64,000 nt of DNA from Pisolithus tinctorius (lineage: Eukaryota; Basidiomycota; Agaricomycetes; Boletales; Pisolithaceae), in NCBI GenBank assembly GCA_024663395.1, contig JANFAH010000020.1:620001-684000 (forward strand), given 5' to 3'. Each line of letters begins with the position of its first letter. The stretch's first letter is position 1. Below are positions 36,480 through 48,055 of the stretch, in pieces. A program made the position numbers and the translations under genes. The notes beneath the pieces are model-generated. The model was not told where the DNA came from. It worked only from the letters and a program-made list of their open reading frames with translations, and did not search any database.

Positions 36480-38978
36480 CATGCGATTTCCTTTCAGGGG
36501 GGGGACTGGTTGCATTGAGGTTCCTGCATTTTGTTGTACATGTCATTTCAGATAACATCATGCAGATGACCATGGACAGTGGCATGTGCTGCTTATGTAT
36601 TGATGTGGCTGGTGCCAGTGTTTGTTGCTGCTATCAGCTATGAGATTATTTGATGAGAATATATGCTGAACCATGTTACTATACACAAGGAATTTACTGC
36701 CAAGTCTGTGTACCCTAGAGGATCATTGTTGGTATGTTGTGCAGACTCAGTGTGCAAGTTTGTGGAACAGTACCCCTTCCTGACATCGAAGGATATTAAA
36801 TCTATTGCAGCATTTTACAGAGTTGTTCTGCTTCGTCATCTGTGCCATCAGGGGTGTATCGATGCCCTCCATGTTCACGAGTGTTTGGCTGCTTGTCCAT
36901 CATTGTTGTACATGTTTCAACAGCTTAAAACTGCTTGGAGAGGGAGATGCCTCCTTCCTGCACATCATTGAAGATTGCTAATACATCATCCTCTAAGCAT
37001 GAAAACATCCTCTCATAAATGACAGTTATATAATCTACCATCCCACATAGAGAACATAAACATGTGCCCCATAGACTTTTTCATTCAATATCGTCCTCCC
37101 ACAGTACTAATCTCTTACATACACTTGGACATGCACTCACCCAATAGACCATAAATTTGGATTTGCACTCCCTTGATAGAATCACCTGTAGAGTCGCTTG
37201 TAAATGTAAAGACATGTGCTTTCCCCAAATGTGTCCAGGAGCACCTGGAGGGCTTTGGTATTGTTATCTTATTGCTTGTCCCCTACCCCTTTTGTGTCTT
37301 GTAAAGATAATAAGGTATGCTACTGTTCCCTTCTGTGTCACATGTTGCTGCCACTCACTAATGTTGGCATACTAGACTAAGATGGTGAAGACCAAGCAGA
37401 CAGCTAGGAAGACCACTGGAGGTAGAGCTCCCAGGGTATCTCTTGCTGGGGAAAACAAGCTGCCAAGTCAAGCAAGGCCCATGCTAGGAAGTCCCCTGTT
37501 GCCAAGAAGAGAAGGATGAGGAACTTGGCAAGTCTCTTGTTATATTCCATCCATCTTTCTAACATTCTATGCAGTTCTGTGTGATGTGGAGGGATGGAGG
37601 GACATTGTGGCCTTGTGATCAGGCAGGTTGCAGAAGGGTAGTGTGTAACAAGTGTGTTGTAGTACCTGGGGATTGCCTTGCAGAGGTCACCCAGCTTCCT
37701 GTGACCTTCAGGTGTGTTAACTTCCCTTTTATGAATTAATGCCATTGACTCAAACTCTGGATGAACTTCAGGTGTGTTGCCTGTCATTGGAAAATGACAA
37801 GATTTGAAAGTCCTCAGCCCTATTTTGTAAGTGCATATTGCCACCCCAATCACTTCTAACTCCAAGTACAGGGCTTCTACTTGTCAGGCAAGCCAGTCCT
37901 GAAACACCCTCTTGTGGTCATTGGGGGGTTTGAGCATGCCACCACCTCTGAAGTGGCTGGTAACTCTACTGCCATTATCCACCTCCACCTTGAGTCTCTG
38001 GAACTTGTCCATGCCCCTGTGCATATCCTTCACACCATGTTGCAGGGATATTTCACACAAGACACCTACCACTTCTCAAATTTGCCCCTCAACTTTGCTA
38101 CTGAGGAGTCCAGAGTTGCCTATGACACTACAGCATCAGAGCTAGCTTCAAGTCTGACTACCTTTGCTAAGGTAGTCATTTTCCTTACTACCCATACTGA
38201 TGAAGACAGGGGGGATCTGTTCTCTGGAATGGAGAGTAAGGTTCCAATAGCCACAGAGGTCTTTGAGGTAAGTCACCATTGTTTGACTGTCACTCCCATC
38301 TGACCAGTTGCAGTTTCTGCAAGGCCTTCTGTTACCCTTCTCCAACATTGTCAAGGGTGGAGACCTCATCTTCTTTGTATGTGGTTCTACTGTAAGGAAG
38401 GAGGAGAGCTTCCAAGGACTGAAGGCAGCTGTGCAACAGTAGGTTTTCTGTCAATGTTGGTGGTTATGGCTGACACCATATCAGTTTCAAGCCAAGGTCC
38501 ATGTTGGTTTTTGATGCTGAGACTTCAACTAGTCACCACCATTCCCTTCCTCATGAGTGTCCTTGACTCCACCCTTGTTCAATGCTTCCATGTCCAAAGT
38601 GCAGTCATGTATGCCCTGAATGACTGTGGTATGTTGGGTAGGCACTCCAACATCATCTTGATGTTGTGGCAGGAGAAGGTAGTGGTGGAGAAATTTATCT
38701 GGACTGACAAGTTCATCAGGCCTTGGGGACAACAATTGCCTGCCCAGTGCCCTCAGTGTTATAGCATTCAGAAGTGGGAAGCTGGTTGGTCAGGGCAGAC
38801 TTATTCCTATGAGTGCAAGAATCCTGGCTGTGGGAAGGACACACAGGGCACATCTCATGTCCAAAGGGGCTACCAAACTGACACAGGGAAAGGGGCAAAC
38901 ATCATCCTGGCTGTTGGAATCCATGTAAAATACCCTACCTTGATACATATGATATGCATGTACTACAATCAAAAATAG
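36480..38978 (+). pseudogene. decayed gene of unnamed family with zinc ribbon
   Basis: Plus-strand coding fragments at 36663-36971, 37881-38303 and 38379-38978 in changing frames. The last is the most protein-like: an Arg-Pro-Trp-Gly motif (FIRPWGQQLP near 38720) is followed by a four-cysteine ribbon, CPQC (38749) and CKNPGCGK (38815). I believe similar RPWG-plus-ribbon proteins are multi-copy in Agaricomycetes, but I cannot name the family or function. No start or full exon chain could be fixed. Confidence 0.4.
36980..37325 (+). repeat. dispersed direct repeat, copy 1
   Basis: It shares with 40430-40760 the ordered words CATCCTCTAAGCAT, ATCTACCATCCCACATAG, CCCCATAGACTTT, TCTCTTACATA and CAGGAGCACCTGGAGGGC. 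The spacing is similar but not identical. Probably part of a repeated decayed gene or element edge. Confidence 0.7.
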
Positions 38979-39259
38979 CTGCTTTGTGTTTTCAAATTTC
39001 ATATGACATTGAATGTTCAGAAAAAAAAGTAATATCCTGCAGGACAATTCCTCCTTAAGTACTGATACACAACTGAGTAAATTTGTCCAATGTTAATTCC
39101 AATACAATGGCCAGGTTGGTAGAGTTAACTTCAATACCACAGGATAAGGATAGGATATAGGATTTTTCCACAACCATGTGGGTTCAGCCAGCTAACTACC
39201 AAGGAAGTAGTGTACTGAGTAATAAGATTGGCCAGCCTCACTGACCCACTATCAAGATA

Positions 39260-39913
39260 TTGGTCTTTCTTGCAAAGTGTCTGCCCAACCATAACTCCAG
39301 GTCATGGTTCATTCCCCCAGACACATCAGCTGACCCCACTGCCAGGACATCATCCCTTCCCCCAGCCATGTCAGCTGGCCCCACTTCCAGGTCACTAATT
39401 CATCCCACAGCCATGTCAACCAACCTCACTTCTAGGACACTAATCCATCCCATAGCTGCATCAGCTGACCTCACTTCCAGGACACTAATCCATCCCATAG
39501 CTGTGTCAGCTGACCCCACTTCTAGGATGCTTATCTATCCCATAGCTGTGTCAGCTGATCCCACTTCCAGGTCACTAATTCATCCCATAGCTGTGTTGGC
39601 TGACCTCACTTCTAGGACACTAATTCATCCCATAGCTGCATCAGCTGACCTCACTTCTAGGACACTAATCTATCCCATAGCTGTGTCAGCTGACCCCACT
39701 TCCAGGTCACTAATCTATCCCATAGCTGTGTTGGCTGACCCCACTTCCAGGTCACTAATTCATCCCATAGCTGCATCGGCCAACCCCACTTCCAGGTTAC
39801 TAATTCATCCCATAGCTGCATTGGCCAACCTCACTTCCAGGTCATCAATCCATCCTATAGTTATGTCAACTGACCCCACTTCCAGGGCAGTTGACCATCA
39901 TCCTGTGACATAG
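39260..39913 (+). repeat. in-frame 45-bp minisatellite, 13 copies
   Basis: From about 39310 to 39900 a 45-bp unit repeats 13 times. On the plus strand it encodes a 15-residue repeat of the form SADPTSRSLIHPIAV, giving an open frame of 217 codons. Because 45 is divisible by three, expansion preserves the frame. Changes between units are mostly C/T and A/G. No start context, promoter or partner domain was found, so whether it is translated is unknown. Confidence 0.85.
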
Positions 39914-41340
39914 GCCAACCCCACCTTCACAGTCCAGCCTACCCACCCCTAGGGACCACCAGCCAATGTCAGTTAGTCCCAGTTTCAGGACAAAATGTAC
40001 ATGTCAGATGACCCACTTTTAGGACTACAAGTGACTGAATCATGTGGTGGTTGCATGAGTCCAGCTTACTATAGAACCAATCCATGTCAGAGGTCCTCAG
40101 CAGCAGGGTGATTTAGTCTCACATTTCAGCAAGTTTTCAAGGTCAAATCTATTACTTTGGGGAGTACCCAAAGGGCCAGGAGGCCTGGCAAGAGGTTTAG
40201 AACAGTAGGCAGTCAGCCAACAGCTATGTAAGTATTCATTTCAGTTCACATTTTTTACATTTTTACTACACTTCATTTCTCCAAAACAGAATCTCCCTTT
40301 TGGGTCAAGCATTACACTCACCTATTGACTATTTACTAATTCTAGGTACTTTGTATTACCTATTCCTACATCACTCAGGGGACAAGTCTGCAGCTCCACC
40401 TCATTATGTGTACCCCCCATCCTCCACCTCATCAAAGATTGCTCATATGTCATTCTCTAAGCATCAAAACAAAAACTCATAACCAACAGGTATGTCATCT
40501 ACCATCCCACATAGTTGACCTAACCATATGCCCCATAGACTTTCCCATTCAATATTGCTGTGACACAGTCCCAATCTCTTACATAAACTTAGACATGCAT
40601 AGAATCACTTGTAGAATTGCTTGGCTGTTTCTGTGTTTAGTTTTCCTGCACACTTGATAGCTTCGCTTGTAAAACTAAGTAAATACATCACATGCTTTCT
40701 CCAAATGCATCCAGGAGCACCTGGAGGGCTTTGGTATGTTACTTATTGTTTATCTGAATCCTCTTTTTCACCAGTGAGAGATCTGACCTCATTGACAATC
40801 ATGAATCAATGCCAGTGAAAACTTGACATGTCCAGGCATGGCCAGACATGACCAAATATGAGTCAGATTGGATGTCAGAATTATACCATGAGAGAACACA
40901 TTCCAAAATAAAACTGGACAATTCTTATATTTGCTAAATGTTGGGGCAGTACTTGGCATGACTATATGTTAGAATTTTACCACCAAAATAAACTGTCACA
41001 TTCCAACATATTCTTCAGTGCATGCTGTGTGCTCATGAAATCTACTTGAATCTCACTGGATATGATTATTACTGGCTTTGCAGTTTATATGAAATATTGC
41101 CATACATGCACCAATATCATTTGCATTGCTACAATAACTAGTACACACTACCCCCTACTGGCTGTCCATGGAGACAACTCTAGCATGGGGAGATGAATGC
41201 AGAATAAATTAATGAAAATGCCTTGAAAACAAGGCATGTGTGGGGGAATCATTGCAGCACAAATGCAGGTTAATTACAGGTCGGGTATGAAAGTGAAATG
41301 AATGAATATTGTAAAAACAAATGTGATAACTTGAGTACTT
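39914..41340. other. decayed non-coding stretch with second copy of dispersed repeat
   Basis: No gene supported. 40430-40760 is the second copy of the direct repeat seen at 36980-37325. 40800-41330 is AT-rich and CpG-poor. The last 13 bases (41328-41340) are the left target duplication of LINE-2. Confidence 0.6.
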
Positions 41341-41965
41341 TTTTTTTTTTTTTTTTTTCATCTGTATTTAAAGTGCTTGAGGACGAGTTTGTCCTATGTT
41401 GCACTATTCTAATGTGGTTTAATGACTAAAAGGGGGCCCCCTGTGGCCCGCCTTTCCCTACAAACGAGTGAATGCCCTGATGGCAGGGTTGTTGACCCCC
41501 CATCAGTCCACCGTTCCCGCCGGCTGTTTTAGACACTCCGTCTTGCAGTAGGGAAGGCTTAAGATGTCGCTAGCCATTTAAACTCTTTCTACACTGAACC
41601 GGCAGCCCTTAGGCCAGCTGGTGCAGTGAGCTATGTGTTCTCCATCGTCCATTTTCTCTGGGTCTGTCTTGTAGGTTTATCAGAGCGGGTTTGGTGGGGG
41701 ATTAGTGGGGGTGGACGTGGGAACATGTTGCTGGGGGTTGCCGGATGGAGGGGTGATATGGATGAGGTGTGGCGATTGGTTCGTGTGGACTGGGGGGTGA
41801 AGGCGTGGTTGTTGAGGGGACATGGTGGGGAGGGCGCACAAAGAGCTGGCCCGTGATCATATTGGGAAGTCTGGGGTTGATAACGTATTGTGTTTGGCTG
41901 GTGTTTCCCTGTGTGCTGTGTTATCTAACGCCGTTCTATTGTTTGAGTACCTCACCGAACGTGTT

Positions 41966-44900
41966 TCATAGACGCTTGGTTGTTACTACGTATTTGATGA
42001 GCTGTGACTGGGCTTTCTGGTTGGATAGGAGGTATGAGAGGGATGTGGCATCCCTTCCTAGGGCGTTCCTCATAACGTGTCGTTCCCTGTCATATCTGGG
42101 GCATTGGAAGAGGAAGTGATGGACGTCTTCTGGGGCGACCTCTCCGCATTGTAGGCACATGGGAGTATCGCTGCGTTTGAAGCGAAAGAGATGTTTGTTT
42201 TGCGGGATGTGACCGGTGCGTAGTTGTATGAGGAGGCCTGTTTGTTTTTTGGTTAGCGAGGCGGTTAACTTGGTGAACGACGCACTAGGTAGGGTTGGGT
42301 CGACGTGTGATATGCGACTATATCGGGGGGATTTCTTCCATAGATTGGCCCATAGGGTCCTCTGTTTCGCTGAGTGGGCCTGTTTGAGAGCGGATATGCT
42401 GCAGGGTAGTTGATTTCTTAACGAGGGGGGTAGCTCGCACCGGGGGCTGGAGAAGTCTGCTCTTTTCGCTGCTAGCTTAGCTTCCCTGTCCGCTAACTTG
42501 TTGCCTTCGATGTCCATATGCCCTGCTACCCAACGAACTGTGACGTCTTTTCTTGTCTGTCGCTCCTCCTTGAGGATCTTGATGACCATTGTTCTAAATA
42601 GCATTAGTAGATAATGTCCTGGTTTCGCTGTAGGTCGCTCACTCGATCTGATGGCTGCCTGGTTGTTGACCAGTATTGTGACTGGGTATGTTATTTCGTC
42701 TCTGGTGTCCAGGAGGTGTGCTGCTAAGACCATTGCCACTGCCTCGGCTTCGAATACCATGTGTTGCGACCCGTTGCCCAGGTGGTAGCATAGTGTGGTT
42801 ATGTGTTTATAGTCTACATATAGTACTGCCGCCGCTCCGACTCCTCCTTCTGTACATGAGCCGTCTGTGAATATTAGTGTGCGGTCACTGATTTTAGAGA
42901 GGTCTTTGATTGCTTCTTTTTTGTTTGGGGCTATGGCTGTCGCGTGCGATGGGCGTGCATTCGGGGGGACCAGGCATGGATGTATTTTCTCGACATGTTT
43001 TGGGTTGATTCCTAGGTCGTGGAATAGACGGTGGAGCGCTGCGCGATGACGTTTGACGTTGGTTTTTGCGATTCTGGTGACGTGTGGGTGTAGTGGGTGG
43101 TCGTTTGGTAGGGCGGACAGGCGCAATGCGGCTTTGTGGAGTGTGTGCTGAATGAGTAGTGGCGCAGGGGGGATGTGGGCATGGGCAAGTAACGCGTCAG
43201 TAGGGGTGGTTCTCATGGCTCCTGTGGCCACTAGAGCTGCCGTTCTTTGGACTGCCAGGAGTCGCTTTGTGATTCCTTTTGACCCTCTCATGGCAGTGGC
43301 TTGATTGCCAGCGTAGGCTGGTTTCAGCCATACCGCAGCTGCATACATCACCTTTGGGACGACTGTGGTCTGGTAGAGTTGCCGTACGAGCTTCATTGGT
43401 ATGCCCCACGACGTCGTGGAGATCCTTCTCAAGAGGAGTGCCTGTTTTGTACCTTTAGCTAGGGCCTGAGCCGTGTGGGCTTTCCATCTCAGTTCTTGGT
43501 CCAGTATTACGCCTAAAAATTTATGAGTCGCTGTTGGGGCTATTACCATACCTCTTATCGTTATCGGTGTCCTGGGTTTGGCTCTGTTGAGTGTGAAGTC
43601 CATTAGCGCAAATTTACTTGTTTCGAATCGTGAGTTGTGCTTGGTGGACCAATCGTAGCCTCCTTCTTCTTGCTCCATCATGTTGAGTAGCATGGCGTGG
43701 GTGTCCGCGAAAGTCTTGCCTATGGCTATGAATGCTGTGTCATCTACAAATGCTAGAGTTAGTTCGTCTTTGCCTCTAGCCATGTCAACTAGGTCCACGC
43801 TGTAAATGACATATAAGATCATTGACAGCGGGTCACCCTGGCCTATGCTGTTCTTGATGGGGAACCAATTTGATTTGTAGTCGTTGAATCTTAACTTTGT
43901 TTTCCTGTTCGTGAGTAGCTGTTCTGTGAATCGTACTATCTCCAGCGGGAGCCTTCTCTTCCTCATGTTGTGTAGCAGATGGTCTGTTACCGCATTCGGG
44001 AACGCTCCCTCAATGTCTAGGAATAGGGCGGATACTACCTTTTTCTGTCGCCAGGCATGTCTTATGGTGGTTTCGAGCAGAAGTAACGAGTCTTCTGTTG
44101 AGCGTCCTGGCCTACCTCCAAAGTGGGTGGCCGGGAGGAGATGGTGTTTCTTGAGAATGTAGGACGTGCAGTCTGCCACTATTGCCGAGAGTAGCTTTGC
44201 GGTGGTATTGAGTAGTGCTATCAGTCGGTAGGCTTTCGGTGTGGAATAGTCGGGTTTGCCAGGCTTGCATAGTATTACCGTGATTGACTCTCTCCATGGG
44301 TCGTAATACGTACGGAGGGTGAAGACTGCGTTAAATAGATGTAGTAAGTATTTGGTGAGTAGTGGAGTTTTTTGAAATACGATATTGGCCACTCCATCGG
44401 GCCCTGGTGCCTTGTACGGACTGAGATTTTTGATGGTGCGTGTTAATTGTTCCTTCGTAATTTGGTTCCAACGTGTTGCTGGTTCGGGATACTCGTAGTC
44501 CTGGGGTACCGTCGAGCGGGGCGGGGGTGGGGGGAATAGGGTCTGTGCGAACAGGCGGCTTTTGTCTTCATTGGAGCTGATCATGGTGACGGTGCCCTCC
44601 ATGGTGGTGTGTTTGAGTATTGGTATTCTGGTCTTGCTGCTGTCACCTTGTGGCTTGGAGATGTAAGAGTTCACGATCCATAGGTCCCGATCGTTTGCTT
44701 CTTCCAGCCAGTCTCTCCAGTGTCGTTTCTTGGCTTCCCGGATGGCTTTGTCGTACTCCTTTGCCTTCTCCTTGTGTAATCTGTGGACAGGGTGATCATG
44801 TACTGCACGGAAGGTGAACGCGGTTTTACTTAGCAGTTTGAGCTCCCCTCGTAGCAGCGTTAGTTCTTTCGACCACCATCGTTTGACATGAGGGTGTGGG

Positions 44901-45859
44901 CAGGTCTTAGGAACCTCCTTTGCCAATGTCGTTCGTAGGGCCGTGTCGATTCCTCTTGCGGTCCTTTGAAACTCTTGCTCGCTGGTGATTGGTCTTGGTG
45001 GGCCTATCTTAGTCAGTTCAGACTTGATGGTGGCGTTGAATTTTTTCCAGTCGACATCGCGGTAGTTATAGGACAGAGGGGAGGTGGATGGCGTGAGGGA
45101 TGTCTCTAGGCATGTGAGGATTGGGACGTGGTCGGTATTGGGGCCGCGGTTTTCTGGGCTGGTGTCACAGCTGATTAGGTCGTCTAGCGTGGTGTCCATG
45201 CAGAAGGCATTGTCCGGGCGCGTCCAGTTACCTGTGGACGACGACTGCAGGGTGGGTATTCCCTTGGGCAACATCTGGACCATTCCATAGTCTGCTACTA
45301 GTTCTAGTAGCTTCTGTGCCGACGTGAGAGCCACCAGGGTGAAGAGGTGGTGGTTGCACGCTTCATCCCATATGGGGTGATGCCTGTTGAAATTGCCTAG
45401 CCATAGCATCTGGTCATTTGTCGCTCGTCGTATATCCCTTATGTTTCCGGCCAGGAACGAGCTCAAGTCTTCCACGGTGCGATCATGTGTGCAGTCATTG
45501 TAGATGTTGAATAGCGTGTACATGCCCTTAGTGGTCCTTAGCCATGTTACGACGATGTCCATGGAGGGAAAATCGACCTGTTCCCAAGTGTTAGTACTGA
45601 TCCTGGAGTTAACTTGGGTTACCGCTCATGGTCTGGTGTTCTGCGTCATTTTCTTTGTGGGGTAGACTGCCCTCCAGTGGGTGTTGGCTCACGTGTTGCC
45701 GAGTTGGTCTATTGGTGGTTCTTGTAGGGCGATTATGTCCCAATCGTCTGATAGTTGGCTGTTTATTAGCGAATGTAGGGCTATGTGAGAGGTGTTTAGG
45801 TTTTGTTGCCATATGCGTGGTTTGGTTAGCGCGTTGGATTGCGTTGGATCTTCAGACAT
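41966..45859 (-). pseudogene. LINE-2 ORF2 (endonuclease, RT, RNase H), two TGA
   Basis: About 1,297 codons. The first 100 codons, encoding the endonuclease N-terminus (IWQQNLNTSHIALHS, LQEPPIDQLG), carry two TGA (45689-45691, 45626-45628). From 45562 the frame is uninterrupted to 41966. Domains: APE-type endonuclease (LGNFNRHHPIWDEA, TDHVPI), reverse transcriptase with the catalytic LAFVDDTAFIAIG near 43750, RNase H (LIFTDGSCTEGGVGAA near 42870; WVAGHMDIEGNKLADREAK near 42510) and a C-terminal CLQCGEVAPEDVHHFLFQC (42150). It would nick target DNA and prime reverse transcription. RNase H and the terminal zinc motif point to the Tad or I group. Confidence 0.92.
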
Positions 45860-47723
45860 TGATTGATGGAGGTGCTGAGTTTGGGTCTTCTGACTGGGTT
45901 TCCGTTTCCTGAGGGGGGGGGGGAAGGGTTGGGGGTAGGGTGGGTGTGGACGTTGGTGGGGTGTAGTGTATCGTATTGTAGCGTATGGGCGGTCCGCCTC
46001 TGCCTCCGCGTATTCTGTTGAACTGACTGCGGCTTGGTGGTCTGGTTCGCAGGGTCATCGCTTCCCCTAATGTTATTTGTCTGAGTGATCCATTGGTGGC
46101 GGGTGTCATGGCTGGGGGTCTTGTGGGGATGATGGGGGCTGTTGGCCAGGCTGGGAGCTCGACATGTGTCCATTCTTCCGATGTGGGGAAGTAGGGCATG
46201 CGATTTTCGGGTGTGCGTTTGTCCATTGCATTGCGTCTTCTGATGAGGTCTGGGCAGTTTCTATCTTCACTTGTGTGGGTGTTGTTCTTGCAGTTGACGC
46301 AGTAAGGGGTGGGGGACGGGGTGTTACAGTCTTGTGTGCGATGTGGTAGGGCGCATATGCCACACGTGTCAGTCGTCTGTTTGCAGTCCCTAGCGAGGTG
46401 ACCAATGCGCTGGCATTTGAGGCATCTGACCGGTTCTCTTTTGTCCTTGTGCGGGCAGAGTCTGTCTAGTCCCCAGTATAGTCCGTCTCTAAGGAGTTGG
46501 TTAGCGATCTCGGGGGAGGTGATGGATGCGAGTGCATGGGCTACTCGCTGATTGGGGGTGCGTTTGGCTGGGTCTTTGATCCATTTGATCTTGGTGATTG
46601 ACCCTTGCGGGATGTTGTTCTCGATTTCCATTTCGCGGAGGGTGTCTGGATTGTCAGTCACTGTCGTGATTGGAAGGAAAGGGATTACTATGTTGAAATG
46701 CCTGTCTTTTATTGCTACTTCTCCTCCCAGTCTCTCAAGGAAGACTGTTTTGTTGGCCGGTTCTTTGATCCACGCTACCGCTTCTTGGCTGTTGAACTCG
46801 AGGAGGATTCCGTTGTTGCGTAGTCAAGCGATTGATCTTAGTTGCATATCGGGGCCATCGACTCGGTCCACTGCTTCCAGGGCTTGTTTGATGTGGTCGA
46901 TGGTGGATTCCCTCGTTGCGGCATTGTTCAGGGTGGGGTGGTTGCTGTTAGGGTCGATCAGTAGTTGCCTTTCCTTAATAGCTGCGTGGGCCTTGGTGTA
47001 TTCCGGGTCTAGTCGCTTTCCTAGTGGGATGTGGTTCGGGTTGGGTGGTGCCGAAGCTAGCGCGTCTTTGTATGGAGTGGGGAGCGTGTGGGGCTGGGTT
47101 TTGAGGTGGTTCTTCATGTCTGCTAGTGCTGTTTTCACTGCGTCCATTTCCCCGATTAGGTTTCTTACGTGGGTCTCCAGTTGGGTGGTATCCGTGCGGG
47201 TAGAGGAGCTGGTGATCGATTCGATCTTCTTGATGGTGTTGTCATTGACAATCTTCGTGTTCTCGTTGGTTTTCTCCAGGTTTTCGGCTGCTGTGAGGAT
47301 GTTGGCGACTTGAGGGGATATGGCGGCTACGACTGAGTTTTCTACTTTGCTCGAGATTGCTGTGATAATGGTATCAGTCATTTCTGATGTAGCGAGGTCT
47401 CTGACCAGGTAAGCCATGGCTCAGATTGCCGAGCGTAAGGTGTTGTTTACCCCCTTGGTCTGCAATATGTAGAAGAGAGCATGCGATATGTGTTCCGGTG
47501 TCGCTGGTTCTCCCTGTATAGTGTAGAGCTGATCCAGGAATGTTCTTGCTGTTGTTACATCCTTGATTTCGGCTTCTGGGTTGTTGATGATTTCTTCGAG
47601 TGATAGTCCGCTACTTCTGGTAGTTTTGCCGAGTTGAGTGGGATTCGACATTCGGGGTCCTGGCGGGGGGCCTGGCATGGCGTGGGAATGTGACCTCGAG
47701 GACGTTCGTCCTGTCGAGGTCAT
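45852..47723 (-). pseudogene. LINE-2 ORF1 (nucleic-acid-binding, CCHC knuckles), two TGA
   Basis: The ATG at 47723 opens one frame of 624 codons to the TGA at 45852-45854. It is interrupted only by TGA at 47421-47423 and 46824-46826, both where Arg CGA fits. The N-terminal part is helical. The C-terminal third has CLKCQRIGHLARDC and CGICALPHRTQDC, then a third Cys/His cluster (YCVNCKNNTHTSEDRNC), then a Pro-rich tail. ORF1 proteins bind element RNA. ORF2 starts within it: the ATG at 45859-45857 overlaps the ORF1 stop by 8 nt, suggesting coupled reinitiation. Confidence 0.88.
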
Positions 47724-48055
47724 AAAATGGGACGGGTTGGTGTTGTGGGGGTCGATTTAGCGTTTATTCTTGTGAGTACGGTTCTAAAGGAACACTACTG
47801 TATGTTGCAATGTTCTGCGACAGGCTCAGCTAGTCCTGGCTGGGGCGAGAGGGTCGAAGAAAATTTTTTCTTTCGGGGTCCTTGTTGGGGTGCCACGTGG
47901 GGCGGAGTCAAGAGGCGTTTTTAACTTGAGTACTTGTCCTCAGTAGATGGCACCATTGCATATAGTCTTTGGGTCCCAGCCACTGCTTTTAACCTATACT
48001 CTGTTAGTGCGAGATCATCACAACTAATGTCTACTTTACCAAACTCGCAGCCTCA

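Larger units (their letters stand above)
41341..47922 (-). mobile_element. LINE-2, nearly complete Tad/I-like non-LTR retrotransposon
   Basis: 6.58 kb on the minus strand. The poly(A) tail is the 18-base T-run at 41341-41358. A perfect 13-bp target duplication AACTTGAGTACTT lies at 41328-41340 and 47923-47935, which fixes both ends and implies a full-length insertion. The 5' UTR is about 200 bp and the 3' UTR about 600 bp. CpG-rich compared with its flanks, so younger. ORF1 and ORF2 are complete in length and carry only four premature TGA codons in total. Confidence 0.95.

Noticed and set aside
8616..41340. Classical repeat-induced point mutation (RIP)
   Set aside because: The changes centre on CpG, not on CpA, and the process is not established for Agaricomycetes. 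Deamination of methylated CpG is the simpler reading.
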